From positions 1-56,969 of the forward strand of contig CAWEYR010000009.1 in assembly GCA_963813345.1 (NCBI GenBank): 56,969 nt of DNA, read 5' to 3'. Below are positions 46,201 through 55,696 of this stretch, piece after piece. This DNA is from CAWDDA01 sp963813345. Lineage in GTDB: Bacteria > Acidobacteriota > Blastocatellia > RBC074. Each line of letters starts with the position of its first letter. The first letter of the stretch is position 1. Under the pieces are notes generated by a model. That model did no database searches. It saw nothing but the letters and a program-made list of their open reading frames with translations, and was not told the DNA's origin. The position numbers and the translations under genes were made by a program.

Positions 46201-46500
46201 CCAACCGCCTGGGAGCGCCAGGCTGAAGCCTGGCGCATGGAGTTGGACACTCTCACCGGAGCGTGCGAGAGCGGAGCCTAGTGTTTGAACGCCAGATAAG
46301 TATGAGCAATGCAGTCCCGGAGCGATGCGACGATCTGCGTTTCACCGGATGTTGCTCGCATCGCTACACGCGACTCACGATGCATTCCGCGGACTCGAAG
46401 ACTAAGCGCCGCGGCCAACGCTCAGGCCGCAGCTCCGCGCTGAAGATGTTGCGCATGCTTCGCAGTAGCGAAGCGCCGGGTGGCGCTACATGCCTTCGCC
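46201..46500. repeat. Gene-free spacer: family B hairpin and decayed repeat material
   Basis: 46207-46236 is a hairpin GCCTGGGAGCGCCAGGC / GCCTGGCGC matching the one at 19707-19746; it follows the regulator's stop by 6 bases and may terminate it. The remainder holds imperfect palindromes such as AGCGCCGCGGCC and GGCGCTACATGCC, plus TCGCATCGC-type motifs like family D. No convincing gene is visible. Confidence 0.7.
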
Positions 46501-48921
46501 CTATTCGTATCGCAGGGCGATCATTGGGTCGACTTTGGCTGCGCGCCGAGCAGGGACGTAACAGGCTATGAATGCCACTGCTGTCAGGGTTAGTGTCATG
46601 CCCGCCAGTGTTGCCGGATTGCTTGCGCTTACGCCGAAAAGCAAACCCGTCATCAATCGGGTCAGGGCAAGCGCCGCACCGAGCCCTATGGCCACGCCAA
46701 CGGCGGCAAGCCGCATTCCGTCTCTCATCACAAGCCGCATAACCTGATTCCGGCTGGCGCCGAGTGCCAGTCGAACACCAATCTCAGATGTTCGCTGACT
46801 TACCGCATATGAAAGGACCCCGTAAATTCCGAGACACGCAAGCAGAAGAGCGAGCGAAGCAAACGCAGTCAGAAGCGTCATCCCGATCCGGCGCTCGGTG
46901 ACTTCTTCTGCCAGGACATCGTCCATCGTCCGGATGTTTGAGACGGGCTGAGCCGGATCGACTGACCAGATCGCCTGGCGCACCGTTGATACAAGACTAA
47001 GTGGATCGTTTGTAGTACGAATGGTCAGGTCGCGCGGCATATTCCAAAGCCCCGTGGGCATCTGCTGATACGGGAAGAACATTTCAGCTTTGGCGGGCGC
47101 TTCGAGCCCCATCTCCTTGACGTCACCGACTATCCCGACAACGCTGATCCACGGGTTCTTCGCTTCAGGATCTCCTAGCTTGAAGCGCTTTCGAAGAGCA
47201 CTCTCTCCAGCCCAGAACTGGCGAGCCATCGTCTCATTGATGATCGCGACGCGCTCTGCCTGCGAGTCATCGTGATTGTCGAAAAACCGGCCCTCCCGCA
47301 ACCTGATTCCCATTGTTTCCATGTAACCTACGCTGACCTGTCGACTGTTCGCGTCCTGCCCCGGAAGCTGCTCGCGTGATTCAACGACGAAACCGTTGGT
47401 TCCTCCCTTCCAGGTCAATGGCACTGCTGTCGTATATCCTGCTGACACGACGCCTGAGGTCGCACGCACGCGTTCAAGCACCTGTTCATAAAACGCGGTT
47501 CGCCTGGCCAGTTCGGAGTATTTGCCACGCGGGAGTGCTGTTCTGAGTGTAAGCACATTGTCGGGATTGACGCCGATATCCAGCGAACGAAGCCTGAGAA
47601 ACGTTTCTATGAGCAGTCCGGCTCCAATAAGTAATACCAGTGCCAGTGCGATTTCGACGACGACAAACATGTTTCGCAACCGGCGATGGCCGCCTGCTGC
47701 TCCGCTCCGTCCTCCTCCCAGCTTGAGTGCTTCATTCAAATCTACTCTCGCGGCCTGAAGTGCGGGTGCGAGTCCAAAAATGATTCCTGTAACGAGCGAA
47801 AGGAGAAGAGTGAACCCAAAGACTTTGAGATCAATCCTTACTCCGGAATTGAGAGCCAGACCATCAGGAATGAGCTGCGTCAGGAATGAAAAGCTCAGCC
47901 ATGCGAAGAGCAGGCCCGCTGCGCCACCCGCGAAGGCGAGAAGCACGCTCTCTGTCAGCAGCTGTCTCAGGATTCGCCCTCTGCCTGCTCCGAGTGCAGC
48001 ACGCAGGGCGATTTCTCGCGATCGTGCTGCACTGCGTGAGAGAAGAAGGTTGGCAATGTTTGCGCAAGCGATCAGGAGAACGAAACCAACGGCGACCAGG
48101 AGCACGATAAGAGCGGTACGCACGTCTCCAGCCAATTGCTCCCGCATCGTGATTACGACGGAGCCCATTTCGAAGCCACGTTGAGGATGATCGCGCCTGA
48201 TCCGCTCTGTGATCGCTGCAATATCTGCTCGCGCCTGCGCGAGCTGAACACCAGGTTTCATCCTCGCGACAACTGTCAGGTAATGTCCACCGCGATTTGC
48301 GAGCTCTTCGTGACTGAATGCAATCGGTATCCAGAGGCCGGTCTCTTTCGACATGAACTGAAAGCCTCGAGGCATGACACCGATCACCGTATGCTTTTGC
48401 CCGTCGAGAAGGAGTTCCTTTCCGATGACTTTCTCGCTGCCAAATCGCCGCTGCCACAAGGCGTGGCTGATGAGCACTACTTTGTTCGCACCTGGCTGAT
48501 CTTCTTCCGGCGTAAACGCGCGTCCAAGCTCAGGCGAAATACCAAGCAACGGGAAGAAATCTGCGGTGACAGCCTGAGCTTCGACCTTCTCGGGCTCTCC
48601 CTCTTCGGTGAGGTTGTAGGTTCTCCACGCAACGGCGGCCATGCCCTCGAAAACCTTGTTCTGTGATTTCCAGTCGGCGTAGTTCGCGGGTGCTGGTGTG
48701 TTTCGCGGAAAGCCGATCCGGGTGAAATCCTCCCAGACAATGACCAGACGCTCCGGGTCATGGAACGGAAGTGGTCTCAGGAGCACCGCGTCGACAAGAC
48801 TGAAGATTGCCGTGTTCGCGCCGATTCCAAGCGCCAGCGAAAGTACGGCGATGAGAGCGAAGCCGGGCTTGCTGAGCAACTGCCGCAAGCCAAACCGAAG
48901 ATCCTGCAACAATGTTTGCAT
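46501..48921 (-). CDS. ADOP-type ABC transporter permease (MacB/FtsX-like, duplicated)
   Basis: 806 residues, the 'acidobacterial duplicated orphan permease' family. Starts MQTLLQDLRFGLRQLLSKPG, then a first transmembrane helix (ALIAVLSLALGIGANTAIFS), a periplasmic MacB-like core domain and three FtsX-type helices (e.g. ALIVLLVAVGFVLLIACANI). The same order then repeats in the second half, ending PARRAAKVDPMIALRYE. No ATPase gene is adjacent, as is usual for these orphan permeases. The exported substrate is unknown. Frame intact. Confidence 0.93.
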   Translation of the reverse strand: MQTLLQDLRFGLRQLLSKPGFALIAVLSLALGIGANTAIFSLVDAVLLRPLPFHDPERLVIVWEDFTRIGFPRNTPAPANYADWKSQNKVFEGMAAVAWRTYNLTEEGEPEKVEAQAVTADFFPLLGISPELGRAFTPEEDQPGANKVVLISHALWQRRFGSEKVIGKELLLDGQKHTVIGVMPRGFQFMSKETGLWIPIAFSHEELANRGGHYLTVVARMKPGVQLAQARADIAAITERIRRDHPQRGFEMGSVVITMREQLAGDVRTALIVLLVAVGFVLLIACANIANLLLSRSAARSREIALRAALGAGRGRILRQLLTESVLLAFAGGAAGLLFAWLSFSFLTQLIPDGLALNSGVRIDLKVFGFTLLLSLVTGIIFGLAPALQAARVDLNEALKLGGGRSGAAGGHRRLRNMFVVVEIALALVLLIGAGLLIETFLRLRSLDIGVNPDNVLTLRTALPRGKYSELARRTAFYEQVLERVRATSGVVSAGYTTAVPLTWKGGTNGFVVESREQLPGQDANSRQVSVGYMETMGIRLREGRFFDNHDDSQAERVAIINETMARQFWAGESALRKRFKLGDPEAKNPWISVVGIVGDVKEMGLEAPAKAEMFFPYQQMPTGLWNMPRDLTIRTTNDPLSLVSTVRQAIWSVDPAQPVSNIRTMDDVLAEEVTERRIGMTLLTAFASLALLLACLGIYGVLSYAVSQRTSEIGVRLALGASRNQVMRLVMRDGMRLAAVGVAIGLGAALALTRLMTGLLFGVSASNPATLAGMTLTLTAVAFIACYVPARRAAKVDPMIALRYE

Positions 48922-49239
48922 AGTCGTCCCTTGATAGATCGATACTACCGGTTAGTGTGAGAGACGACTCAAACGTTTCAGGATAACTCGCGGGCTGCGA
49001 GAGCAGCGGGGTAGCTTCACCCCTCTAATGAGCCATTCATCCCCGGAGTGCGGCAGCGAGTGTTTGCGCCCGACTAATTAGTCTCGTAGCCTCGAAGACC
49101 GACCTCGCTGCGACAGGCTAGACTCAACACCTGGCTCGACTTGCTGCCAAGCCGACACTGCCAGCTGGCCAAGATCCGGCCCCGGCAGCGCTCCGGCGCC
49201 GAGCTCGATAAACCATTCAGAGCGGTGTCCTTAAGTTCA
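48922..49239. other. Gene-free spacer with degenerate inverted repeats
   Basis: Between the MFS transporter end and the ADOP start, 318 bases contain short palindromic pieces (GGCTGCGAGAGCAGC, GCTCCGGCGCCGAGC) and GCCTCGAAGAC, which resembles family D. The ADOP promoter must lie here, but no clear -35/-10 pair stands out. No gene seen. Confidence 0.5.
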
Positions 49240-50573
49240 TCATTCTGGCAGGGCTTCTTGTTGCGGTTCGGGAAGGAAGAAGCTCAAGGCGAAGCCTCCT
49301 GCGTAGACCAGAAAGGCAACCACTGCCGCCGCATATGCAAGATGAACAGCGGGCGTGGTTCCGGGCATTATTGCAGCCAGTTGCGTGGTCAACAGCGCGG
49401 CGGCCGTTCCTATCATTCGCCCGCCGATATTCGCTGCAAAGCCCTCTCCTGTTCCACGAAGGTGGGTCGGATATACGCGCGGCAGGTAGTTTCCCCAAAA
49501 GCTGAATTGCGCGACTGTCAGCAAACCGGCAACGAAGATTCCATATTTCAGACCCGGTAAGACTGCTCGTAGCCGGATAGATGAAGATCAGCGGCATGAG
49601 AATGATTCCTGGTATCTGAAAAATACGCAGGAGCTTGCGGCGCGAAATGATTCGAATGGCAAGAAATGCCAGCAGAAAGCGCCCGACAAGACCGCCCAAT
49701 TCCTGAATCGTCTGCACAGTGCCAACAGTTGCCTGTCGAGCTGGCGGCGGCAAGGGCTGCACTTCAGGAAGCCCCGGAACTATCTGCGGCATTTGTTGGA
49801 TTGCGCCGAATGCAGCCCCGTAGCTGCAGGCAAACATCAATGTCGTGACGATGGTTGTGCGTTTCAGTTCGGGGCTGAAGAGCGCGGCGATGCTCGGGCG
49901 ACGAAGCGTGCCGGCGGTCTTCTTCGCCTGCCACGCCGGAGATTCGGGAAGGAAGGGTCGAATTACAATCAGGGGAATCGCGGGAATCAGCCCCGAAATC
50001 AACGTGTAGCGCCAGGGTTCGTGCCCGCCATAGATTGCCGGAAGATTGTTACCGTATGTCGAGATCAGCGTATAGACAACACTCACCATGAACCCGCCAA
50101 GCGACGAAAACGCCTGTGTGTATCCGAGGACAGCTTCGCGGCGCTTTGGCTCCGTGAAGAGCTCAGCCAGCCACGCGACTGCAGCCACGAATTCAACACA
50201 CACACCGATGAATGTCGTGCAGCGGAAGAAAAGCAGCATGGGCAGCGACGTCGAGAACGCAGCTGCGGCGGCCGAAAAAGCATAAAGAAGAATCGACCAG
50301 ACGAGCACTCGTCTTCGCCCCAGCCGGTCGGTGAGATATCCGCCGAGGAGACCAAAGATGACCACCGGCTAAGGCAGGTACGTAGATCAACAGATCGCGC
50401 CATTGTCCGAATTCAGGACTTCCAAGCTTGAAGCCGCCAAGCTGCTCGATCGCCGGCCTGACAATTAGCGGAAGCATCAATAATTCATAGATATCAAAGG
50501 CGAAACCGATAGCGGCAATGATGCATATCAGCCATTCGGTTCGACCCATCTTCAGAGGAGTCTCATTTGCCAT
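49240..50573 (-). CDS. MFS transporter (frameshifted)
   Basis: About 440 residues with twelve predicted helices. Begins GRTEWLICIIAAIGFAFDIY; the loop-2 signature is GGYLTDRLGRRRVLVWSI and the mid-loop carries PESPAWQAKKTAG. The final helices are in the segment LTVAQFSFWGNYLPRVYPTH, which includes a sugar/metabolite-transporter-like LRGTGEGFAANIGGR. Resembles the SHS/sialate-benzoate branch of acid transporters; substrate not assignable. The frame changes near 50365 and 49555 while the topology continues, so the gene is probably intact in the cell. Divergent from the TonB-dependent receptor. Confidence 0.85.
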
Positions 50574-50663
50574 TCGCTTGTCCTATGCTTTATTGGGGTC
50601 CGGAAAAACGCGTCGAAACTGGGTGGCCAGTCGCGACGTACTATCCCTTAGCCGAAGCGCAAA

Positions 50664-50692
50664 TTGCAACTCTTTATCGCGGTTGTTAGAAT
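50664..50692 (+). promoter_or_regulatory. Probable promoter of the second TonB-dependent receptor
   Basis: TTGCAA (50664-50669) and TAGAAT (50687-50692) are separated by 17 bases. Transcription would start near 50699, only about 13 bases before the ATG at 50712, giving a very short leader with no visible Shine-Dalgarno. Confidence 0.5.
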
Positions 50693-50711
50693 CTCAATCG
50701 AACCAACTTAT

Positions 50712-53700
50712 ATGATTAAACGAGCCTTTTCTTTCCTCTTCTTTATTTGCGGAGCTTTTCTCAGCGCGAATGCTCAAACGACGAGCACGATCACCGGCGA
50801 GGTCCGCGATCCACAAACTGCAGTAATCTCGGGTGTGAAGATCTCAGCGCGGAATCTCGAAACGGGAATCGTGCGAACTGCCATGACCGACGGTGAAGGA
50901 CGTTATGTCCTTGCTGAAATGCGAGTCGGCGCATACGAGCTGAAGGCTGAAGCCACTGGATTTCAACCCGAGACGAAACGTATACATCTGAGCCTCGGCG
51001 AAACTGCGGCCGTATCATTTACCGTTGCGCCGCGAATCAACGACTCGGTCGACATATCTGAGATCGAGCCACTTGTGAATACGCAGACTCCGGAGCTCAG
51101 TTATCTCGTCAACGAGCGCGCGATACGCGAGCTGCCGCTCAACGGCCGCAACTACACTGATCTCGCCCTGCTTCAGCCTGGCGTCGTCGCCTATCCGCAC
51201 CGGGATGGCGGCTCGGTTGTTGCTCACGGACTCGGTACGAGCGTCAATGGCCAGGACTATCGCTCTAACGTATACCTGCTGGACGGGACGACTCAAAACG
51301 ACTTCACCAATGGTCCGGCAGGAAGTGCAGCTTCGACCTCGCTTGGCGTCGAGTCAATTCGTGAGTTTCGCGTCGAGGTCAATAACTATAGTGCAGAGTT
51401 TGGCCGGAATTCTGGCGGGCAGATCAACGCAATCAGCAAGTCGGGATCGAATGATCTCCACGGCAGCCTCTATTACTTTCACCGCAACGACAATCTTGAT
51501 GCGCGGAACTTCTTCGATCGGCAGCCGCTCGGCAAGCCTGAATTCAAACGCAATCAGTTTGGCGGAAGTGTCGGAGGACCGGTGAGCAAGGACCGCTCCT
51601 TCTACTTCTTTTCGTACGAGGCGCTGATCGAGCGATTGGGTCGAACGATTTCATCGGTGGTTCCAGACGAACAATCCCGCAATGGTGTCATCCCGGATCC
51701 GAACCGGCCAGGGCAAGTGATTACTGTCCCAGTGAGCCCACTGGTGAGACCTTACCTTGATGCGTATCCGTTACCGAATGGGCCGAATCTTGGCGATGGC
51801 CTTGCAACCTATCATTTTTGGTTTCAATCAGACGATTGATCAGAGCTATCTCACTGGACAGATACGATCATAACTTCGGCGCGAACCACCAGGTGTTCGG
51901 GCGGTATACATTTGATGATGCGGACCAGAGACTTCCAACCGACTACCCGCAGTTTCCGCGCGAGTTCATTTCGCGCAATCAGTTCTTTACCGGAGAATAT
52001 CGTCACATTCTTTCAGAAAGAACACTGCAGACATTCCGTCTCGGTTACAGTCGCACGCGCGTCGGGCAGCTCGTAGAAGCAAACGTAGGCTCAGCACTCT
52101 CGCCTTTCGTTCCGGGCCGCGAGACGCTCGGAGGGATCGATATCGGCGGCATACCTGGCAGGTTTGGTCCGCAGACTTCGGTCAATTTGAGGCTGGTTCA
52201 AAACGTCACGGCATTTGAATACGGCCTGACGCGAACGCAGGGTAGACACATTCTCAAGGTCGGCGCACTGGCTGAACATTATCAGGACGACATGTACAAC
52301 CCGACCTTCTCACTCGGCATTCACACGTTTACAAACCTTCGAGGTTTTCTCGCTGCAACGCCGCAGCGTTTTCTGGGCTTGACACCAGACGGCGCTCTCG
52401 ATCGCTACTGGCGCTTCACGCTTTTTGGTTTCTATGTTCAGGATACTTACCGTCTCAGCTCGAATTTCACGGTCAGTGGCGGCTTGAGGTATGAATTGTC
52501 GACAATGCCGGTAGACATCTACGGCCGCGATTCTGCTCTCATCAATCTGAGTGACACGCAGCCGACAACCGGCCAGCTTTACCAGAATCCGACTTATAAG
52601 AATATTTCGCCGAGGCTCGGATTTGCCTGGGACATAACCCGTGATGGCAAGACATCGTTGCGCGGTGGTTATGGAAATTTCTTTAACACCAACAACCAGC
52701 AGAATCTGATCGTAACGGTTACGAATCCGCCGGCGACGCCGCGGATCATTATCACGTCGACGCCGACATTTCAGGTGACATTTCCCGTTCCGCAGTTTGC
52801 ACAGGGGCTTGGAAACACAATTCGGCCTGTTGAGTGGAACATCAAGAATCCGAATATTCACACCTGGAACCTGAACCTTCAACGCGAGCTTCCTTATGAC
52901 ATTCTGGTTTCGGCCGGATATGCTGGTTCACGCGGCATTCACTTGCTGCGAAGCGGGGACGTCAACATTCCAACGCCGACAGTTCGGGAGGATGGGTCCT
53001 TCTTCTTTCCCGCGAATGCGGCGCAGCTCAGGCCCAATCGGGCGTATACAACGATCGAGCTCAAGCGAGCCGACGGGGATTCCTGGTACAACGCATTTCT
53101 GCTCGAAGTACGTAAGCGATTCTCTCGCGGCGTAAGCTTCCAGTCGTCTTATACATTCGCGCGAAACATCGATAATACGCAGGCATCGACATTCTTCTCG
53201 GATGCCACCAATGGTACGACATCGGCTTTCCCTGCCTTGCCCGGACTCGACTACAACAAAGGCCTTGCAGATTTTCACGCCAAGCACAACTGGGTGGTCA
53301 ATTTCACGTGGGAGATTCCGTTTGCACGAGGGATGGACGGGGCCGCTGGGAAGATTCTTGATGGGTGGCAGGTCCTTGGGATCGGACAGATGCGGAGCGG
53401 CAATCCGCTTACTGTATTCGTACAGCGCAATCGCTCGCGGTCACAGTGGTCCCCGTCACTTGGACCTGGTCTCGGATTTGACAGGCCCAACCTTGCGCCC
53501 GGCCGGACATACGAGGATGCTGTCACGGGGAACCCCGAAAAGTATTTTGATCCGACTGCCTTCCAGTTGCAGCCTGAAGGAACTCTTGGGACGATTGGTC
53601 GAGGAGCTTTGATTGGACCGAACCTTCGAACGTTCGATCTTTCAGTGATCAAGAACACTCGTATCGGTGAAGACGTGAACATTCAATTCCGCTTCGAGGC

Positions 53701-53863
53701 GTTCAATCTTTTCAACCGCGCCAATTTTGGCAACCCCAGCCTTTTGGCCTTTACCGGCGCGCCGGGGACGATAACTGAACAACCTATATCATCTCTGGGC
53801 CTTATTAGATCGACGATTACTTCGGCTCGCCAGATTCAACTAGGCTTACGAATCGTTTTCTAA
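50712..53863 (+). CDS. TonB-dependent receptor, Oar-like (frameshifted)
   Basis: About 1,050 residues. A signal peptide (IKRAFSFLFFICGAFLSANA) is followed by a carboxypeptidase-regulatory domain (TSTITGEVRDPQTAVISGVK to about residue 110). The plug has RELPLNGRNYTDLALLQPGV, VNGQDYRSNVYLLDGTTQND and GGQINAISKSGSNDLHGSLY. The barrel ends in RQIQLGLRIVF, with the C-terminal Phe needed for outer-membrane insertion. Between 51815 and 51865 the frame changes twice within about 40 bases (YHFGFNQTIDQSYLTG, then RYDHNFGANHQVFGRYTF), restoring the original frame overall apart from a small offset. These receptors probably import peptides or glycans; the ligand is unknown. The DUF937 gene follows 12 bases later. 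Confidence 0.92.
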
Positions 53864-53875
53864 GGAGGTAGAAAG

Positions 53876-54466
53876 ATGGAATTGAATATTGGCGATCTTT
53901 TGAATCAGACGATCGGGAGTGGCGAGGTTGAACAGATGAGCCGGGTGATCGATGCGGATCCGCAGCAGACCAGCAGTGCAATCAGTGCGGCATTGCCGCT
54001 GATTCTCGGTGGACTGTCGCGCAATGCAGCTTCAGGTGATGGAGCGAACTCTCTGCTCGGCGCGCTCGACCGCGACCACGATGGAAGCGTACTGGACGAT
54101 CTGATGGGCTATCTCGGTCAGGGCGGAAGCGTTCAGGGTGACGGTATTCTGAGCCACGTCTTCGGAAATGGTCGATCAGTAGTCGAGCAGGGGGTAAGCC
54201 AGGCAAGCGGGCTCGATATGTCAAAGGTTGCTCAGCTGCTTCCGCTTCTGGCGCCTATTGTGATGGGGGCGCTTGGCCGCGCTCGTCAAACCAATCAGAT
54301 CGATGAGGGATCGCTTGCAGGTGTGCTCAATCAGGGTCAGCAATCGGTGGGCGGTTCAGCGGACCTGATGGGCGCCCTTTCTCAGATGCTTGATCAGAAC
54401 AACGACGGATCAGTCACCGATGATCTCGGTGGCTTGCTCGGCGGTCTGCTCGGCGGAAGAAGATAG
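53876..54466 (+). CDS. DUF937 (YidB-like) protein
   Basis: 196 residues, no signal peptide. Matches the DUF937 pattern: paired helical modules rich in Gly/Leu (ISAALPLILGGLSRNAASGD, AQLLPLLAPIVMGALGRAR) and two Asp/Gly loops that resemble EF-hands (DRDHDGSVLDDLMG and DQNNDGSVTDDLGG). Ends in a Gly-rich tail GLLGGLLGGRR. Function is unknown for the family; calcium binding is only a suggestion from the loops. AAGGAGG lies 8 bases before the ATG, a strong binding site, and the spacing suggests co-transcription with the receptor. Confidence 0.88.
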   Translation: MELNIGDLLNQTIGSGEVEQMSRVIDADPQQTSSAISAALPLILGGLSRNAASGDGANSLLGALDRDHDGSVLDDLMGYLGQGGSVQGDGILSHVFGNGRSVVEQGVSQASGLDMSKVAQLLPLLAPIVMGALGRARQTNQIDEGSLAGVLNQGQQSVGGSADLMGALSQMLDQNNDGSVTDDLGGLLGGLLGGRR

Positions 54467-54493
54467 CAAGCATGTATTATCCGAGAGCGTCAG

Positions 54494-54584
54494 GAAGGTA
54501 CGTTGTACCGGCGTTTAGCCGGAATCGTCCATTCGAGTACTCGAATGAGACGATTCCGGCTAAACGCCGGTACAACGTACCTTC
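54494..54584. repeat. Interspersed inverted repeat, family A copy 3
   Basis: 91 bases, arms GAAGGTACGTTGTACCGGCG and complement, centre CATTCGAGTACTCGAATG. Near-perfect pairing. It sits between the DUF937 gene and a small membrane protein gene. Confidence 0.95.
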
Positions 54585-54615
54585 TGGCTGCTCCGGGGTA
54601 AACGTGGTTTCCTTT

Positions 54616-55101
54616 ATGGTCTCAAAAACAGAAAAGAATAAATCTATGGTCTGGGTGCTTTTTGCAGTAGGTGCGGCGCTTTCGTGGGGGATATATGGAG
54701 CAATGCTTCATTCGGGTCAGGTTCGACTCGGCAATCCTCTGCGCGCGATGCTCTGTGTCGGCGTAGCGTACTTCCTGATCGGAGTGCTGTTGCCAGTTGC
54801 CGGACTTTGGTCGCAGGGACAGCTGAGTGCTTCCGGCTTCAACATGACGGGAACTACGACTGCGACGGCGGCGGGTGCTCTTGGCGCTATCGGCGCGGGT
54901 TGCATAATCTGGGCGTTCAGGTCGGGTGGCATGCCGATCTATGTCATGCCGCTGGTTTTTGGCGGCGCGCCGCTGATCAATGTCCTCGTGTCACTCCTCA
55001 TCCATCCGCCAAAAGCCTCGCCCAGCCCACTCTTCTTCCTTGGCTATGTGCTCGTGATCTTTGGAGCAAGTCTCGTGCTCTATTTCAGACCCCAGGGATG
55101 A
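54616..55101 (+). CDS. Small multi-spanning membrane protein, half-size DMT/EamA-like
   Basis: About 161 residues from ATG 54616 (MVSKTEKNKSMVW), or 151 from ATG 54646. Five hydrophobic segments: WVLFAVGAALSWGIYGAML, LCVGVAYFLIGVLLPVAGLW, a Gly/Ala-rich GALGAIGAGCIIWAFRSGG, MPLVFGGAPLINVLVSLLI and FFLGYVLVIFGASLVLYF. The WGxYG motif and size suggest one half of an EamA-type transporter or an SMR-like dimer. No full-length homologous partner is adjacent. Substrate unknown. Confidence 0.75.
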   Translation: MVSKTEKNKSMVWVLFAVGAALSWGIYGAMLHSGQVRLGNPLRAMLCVGVAYFLIGVLLPVAGLWSQGQLSASGFNMTGTTTATAAGALGAIGAGCIIWAFRSGGMPIYVMPLVFGGAPLINVLVSLLIHPPKASPSPLFFLGYVLVIFGASLVLYFRPQG

Positions 55102-55111
55102 GGTGATCAGA

Positions 55112-55668
55112 ATGTTGACCTACGAAAGCGTGACGCAAATTCTGGACATGGTTGGCACGAGTACACGAACGACTTTTTAGCAAGGTTGAGGGGCTCTCCG
55201 AGAGCCAGCAGACCTATCGTCCGGAAGAAGGAAGCTGGACAATAGCTGAGATCATGGAGCATCTCGCGAATGTGCAAGAGGGAATGGGGAAGGTCACAAG
55301 CAAGCTCATCAAGGAGGCTGAAGCTTCCGAATCCTCGGCTCGTAGCGATGGCACGATCGGGCCTGTTTCGATGGAATTTCTGAGAGAGCTGGCCGACCAG
55401 AAGTTTGATGCTCCCGAGAACGTTCGCCCTGCCGGCGGAGTGAGAATTGAGGATTCTGTCGAGAAGCTCAAGAGCAACTACACGAGACTTCTCAGCCTGA
55501 AACCGAAGATCGAAGCGTTAAGATCTGAGTGGCCCTACTTTCCCGCATGCTGCGTTTGGGCCGCTGAACGGCTATCAATGGCTCGCTCTAATCGGGCTGC
55601 ACGAAAGCAAACACCTCGAGCAGATCAAAGCAATCCAGGCTTCACCCGGGTTTCCAGCCGCATCATAA
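55112..55668 (+). CDS. DinB-superfamily protein (frameshifted)
   Basis: About 185 codons of a DinB-like four-helix-bundle metal protein. Start MLTYESVTQILDMVGT; the first metal His is in the IAEIMEHLANVQEGM helix. The C-terminal frame reads FPHAAFGPLNGYQWLAL, then GLHESKHLEQIKAIQASPGF, with the other metal histidines (HESKH). The frame changes near 55160 and near 55545. DinB proteins act in thiol-dependent transferase or damage-response reactions; no specific substrate can be named. Confidence 0.85.
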
Positions 55669-55696
55669 GACCATCACAAAGCAAGGCCGCCGCGAT

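Noticed and set aside
46263..46571. Open frame of about 100 codons between the regulator and the ADOP gene
   Set aside because: Arg/Ser-rich translation of repeat material; overlaps the end of the ADOP gene and lacks a binding site.
9708..54584. CRISPR array
   Set aside because: The repeated elements are inverted repeats scattered over tens of kilobases, not regularly spaced direct repeats, and no cas genes are present.
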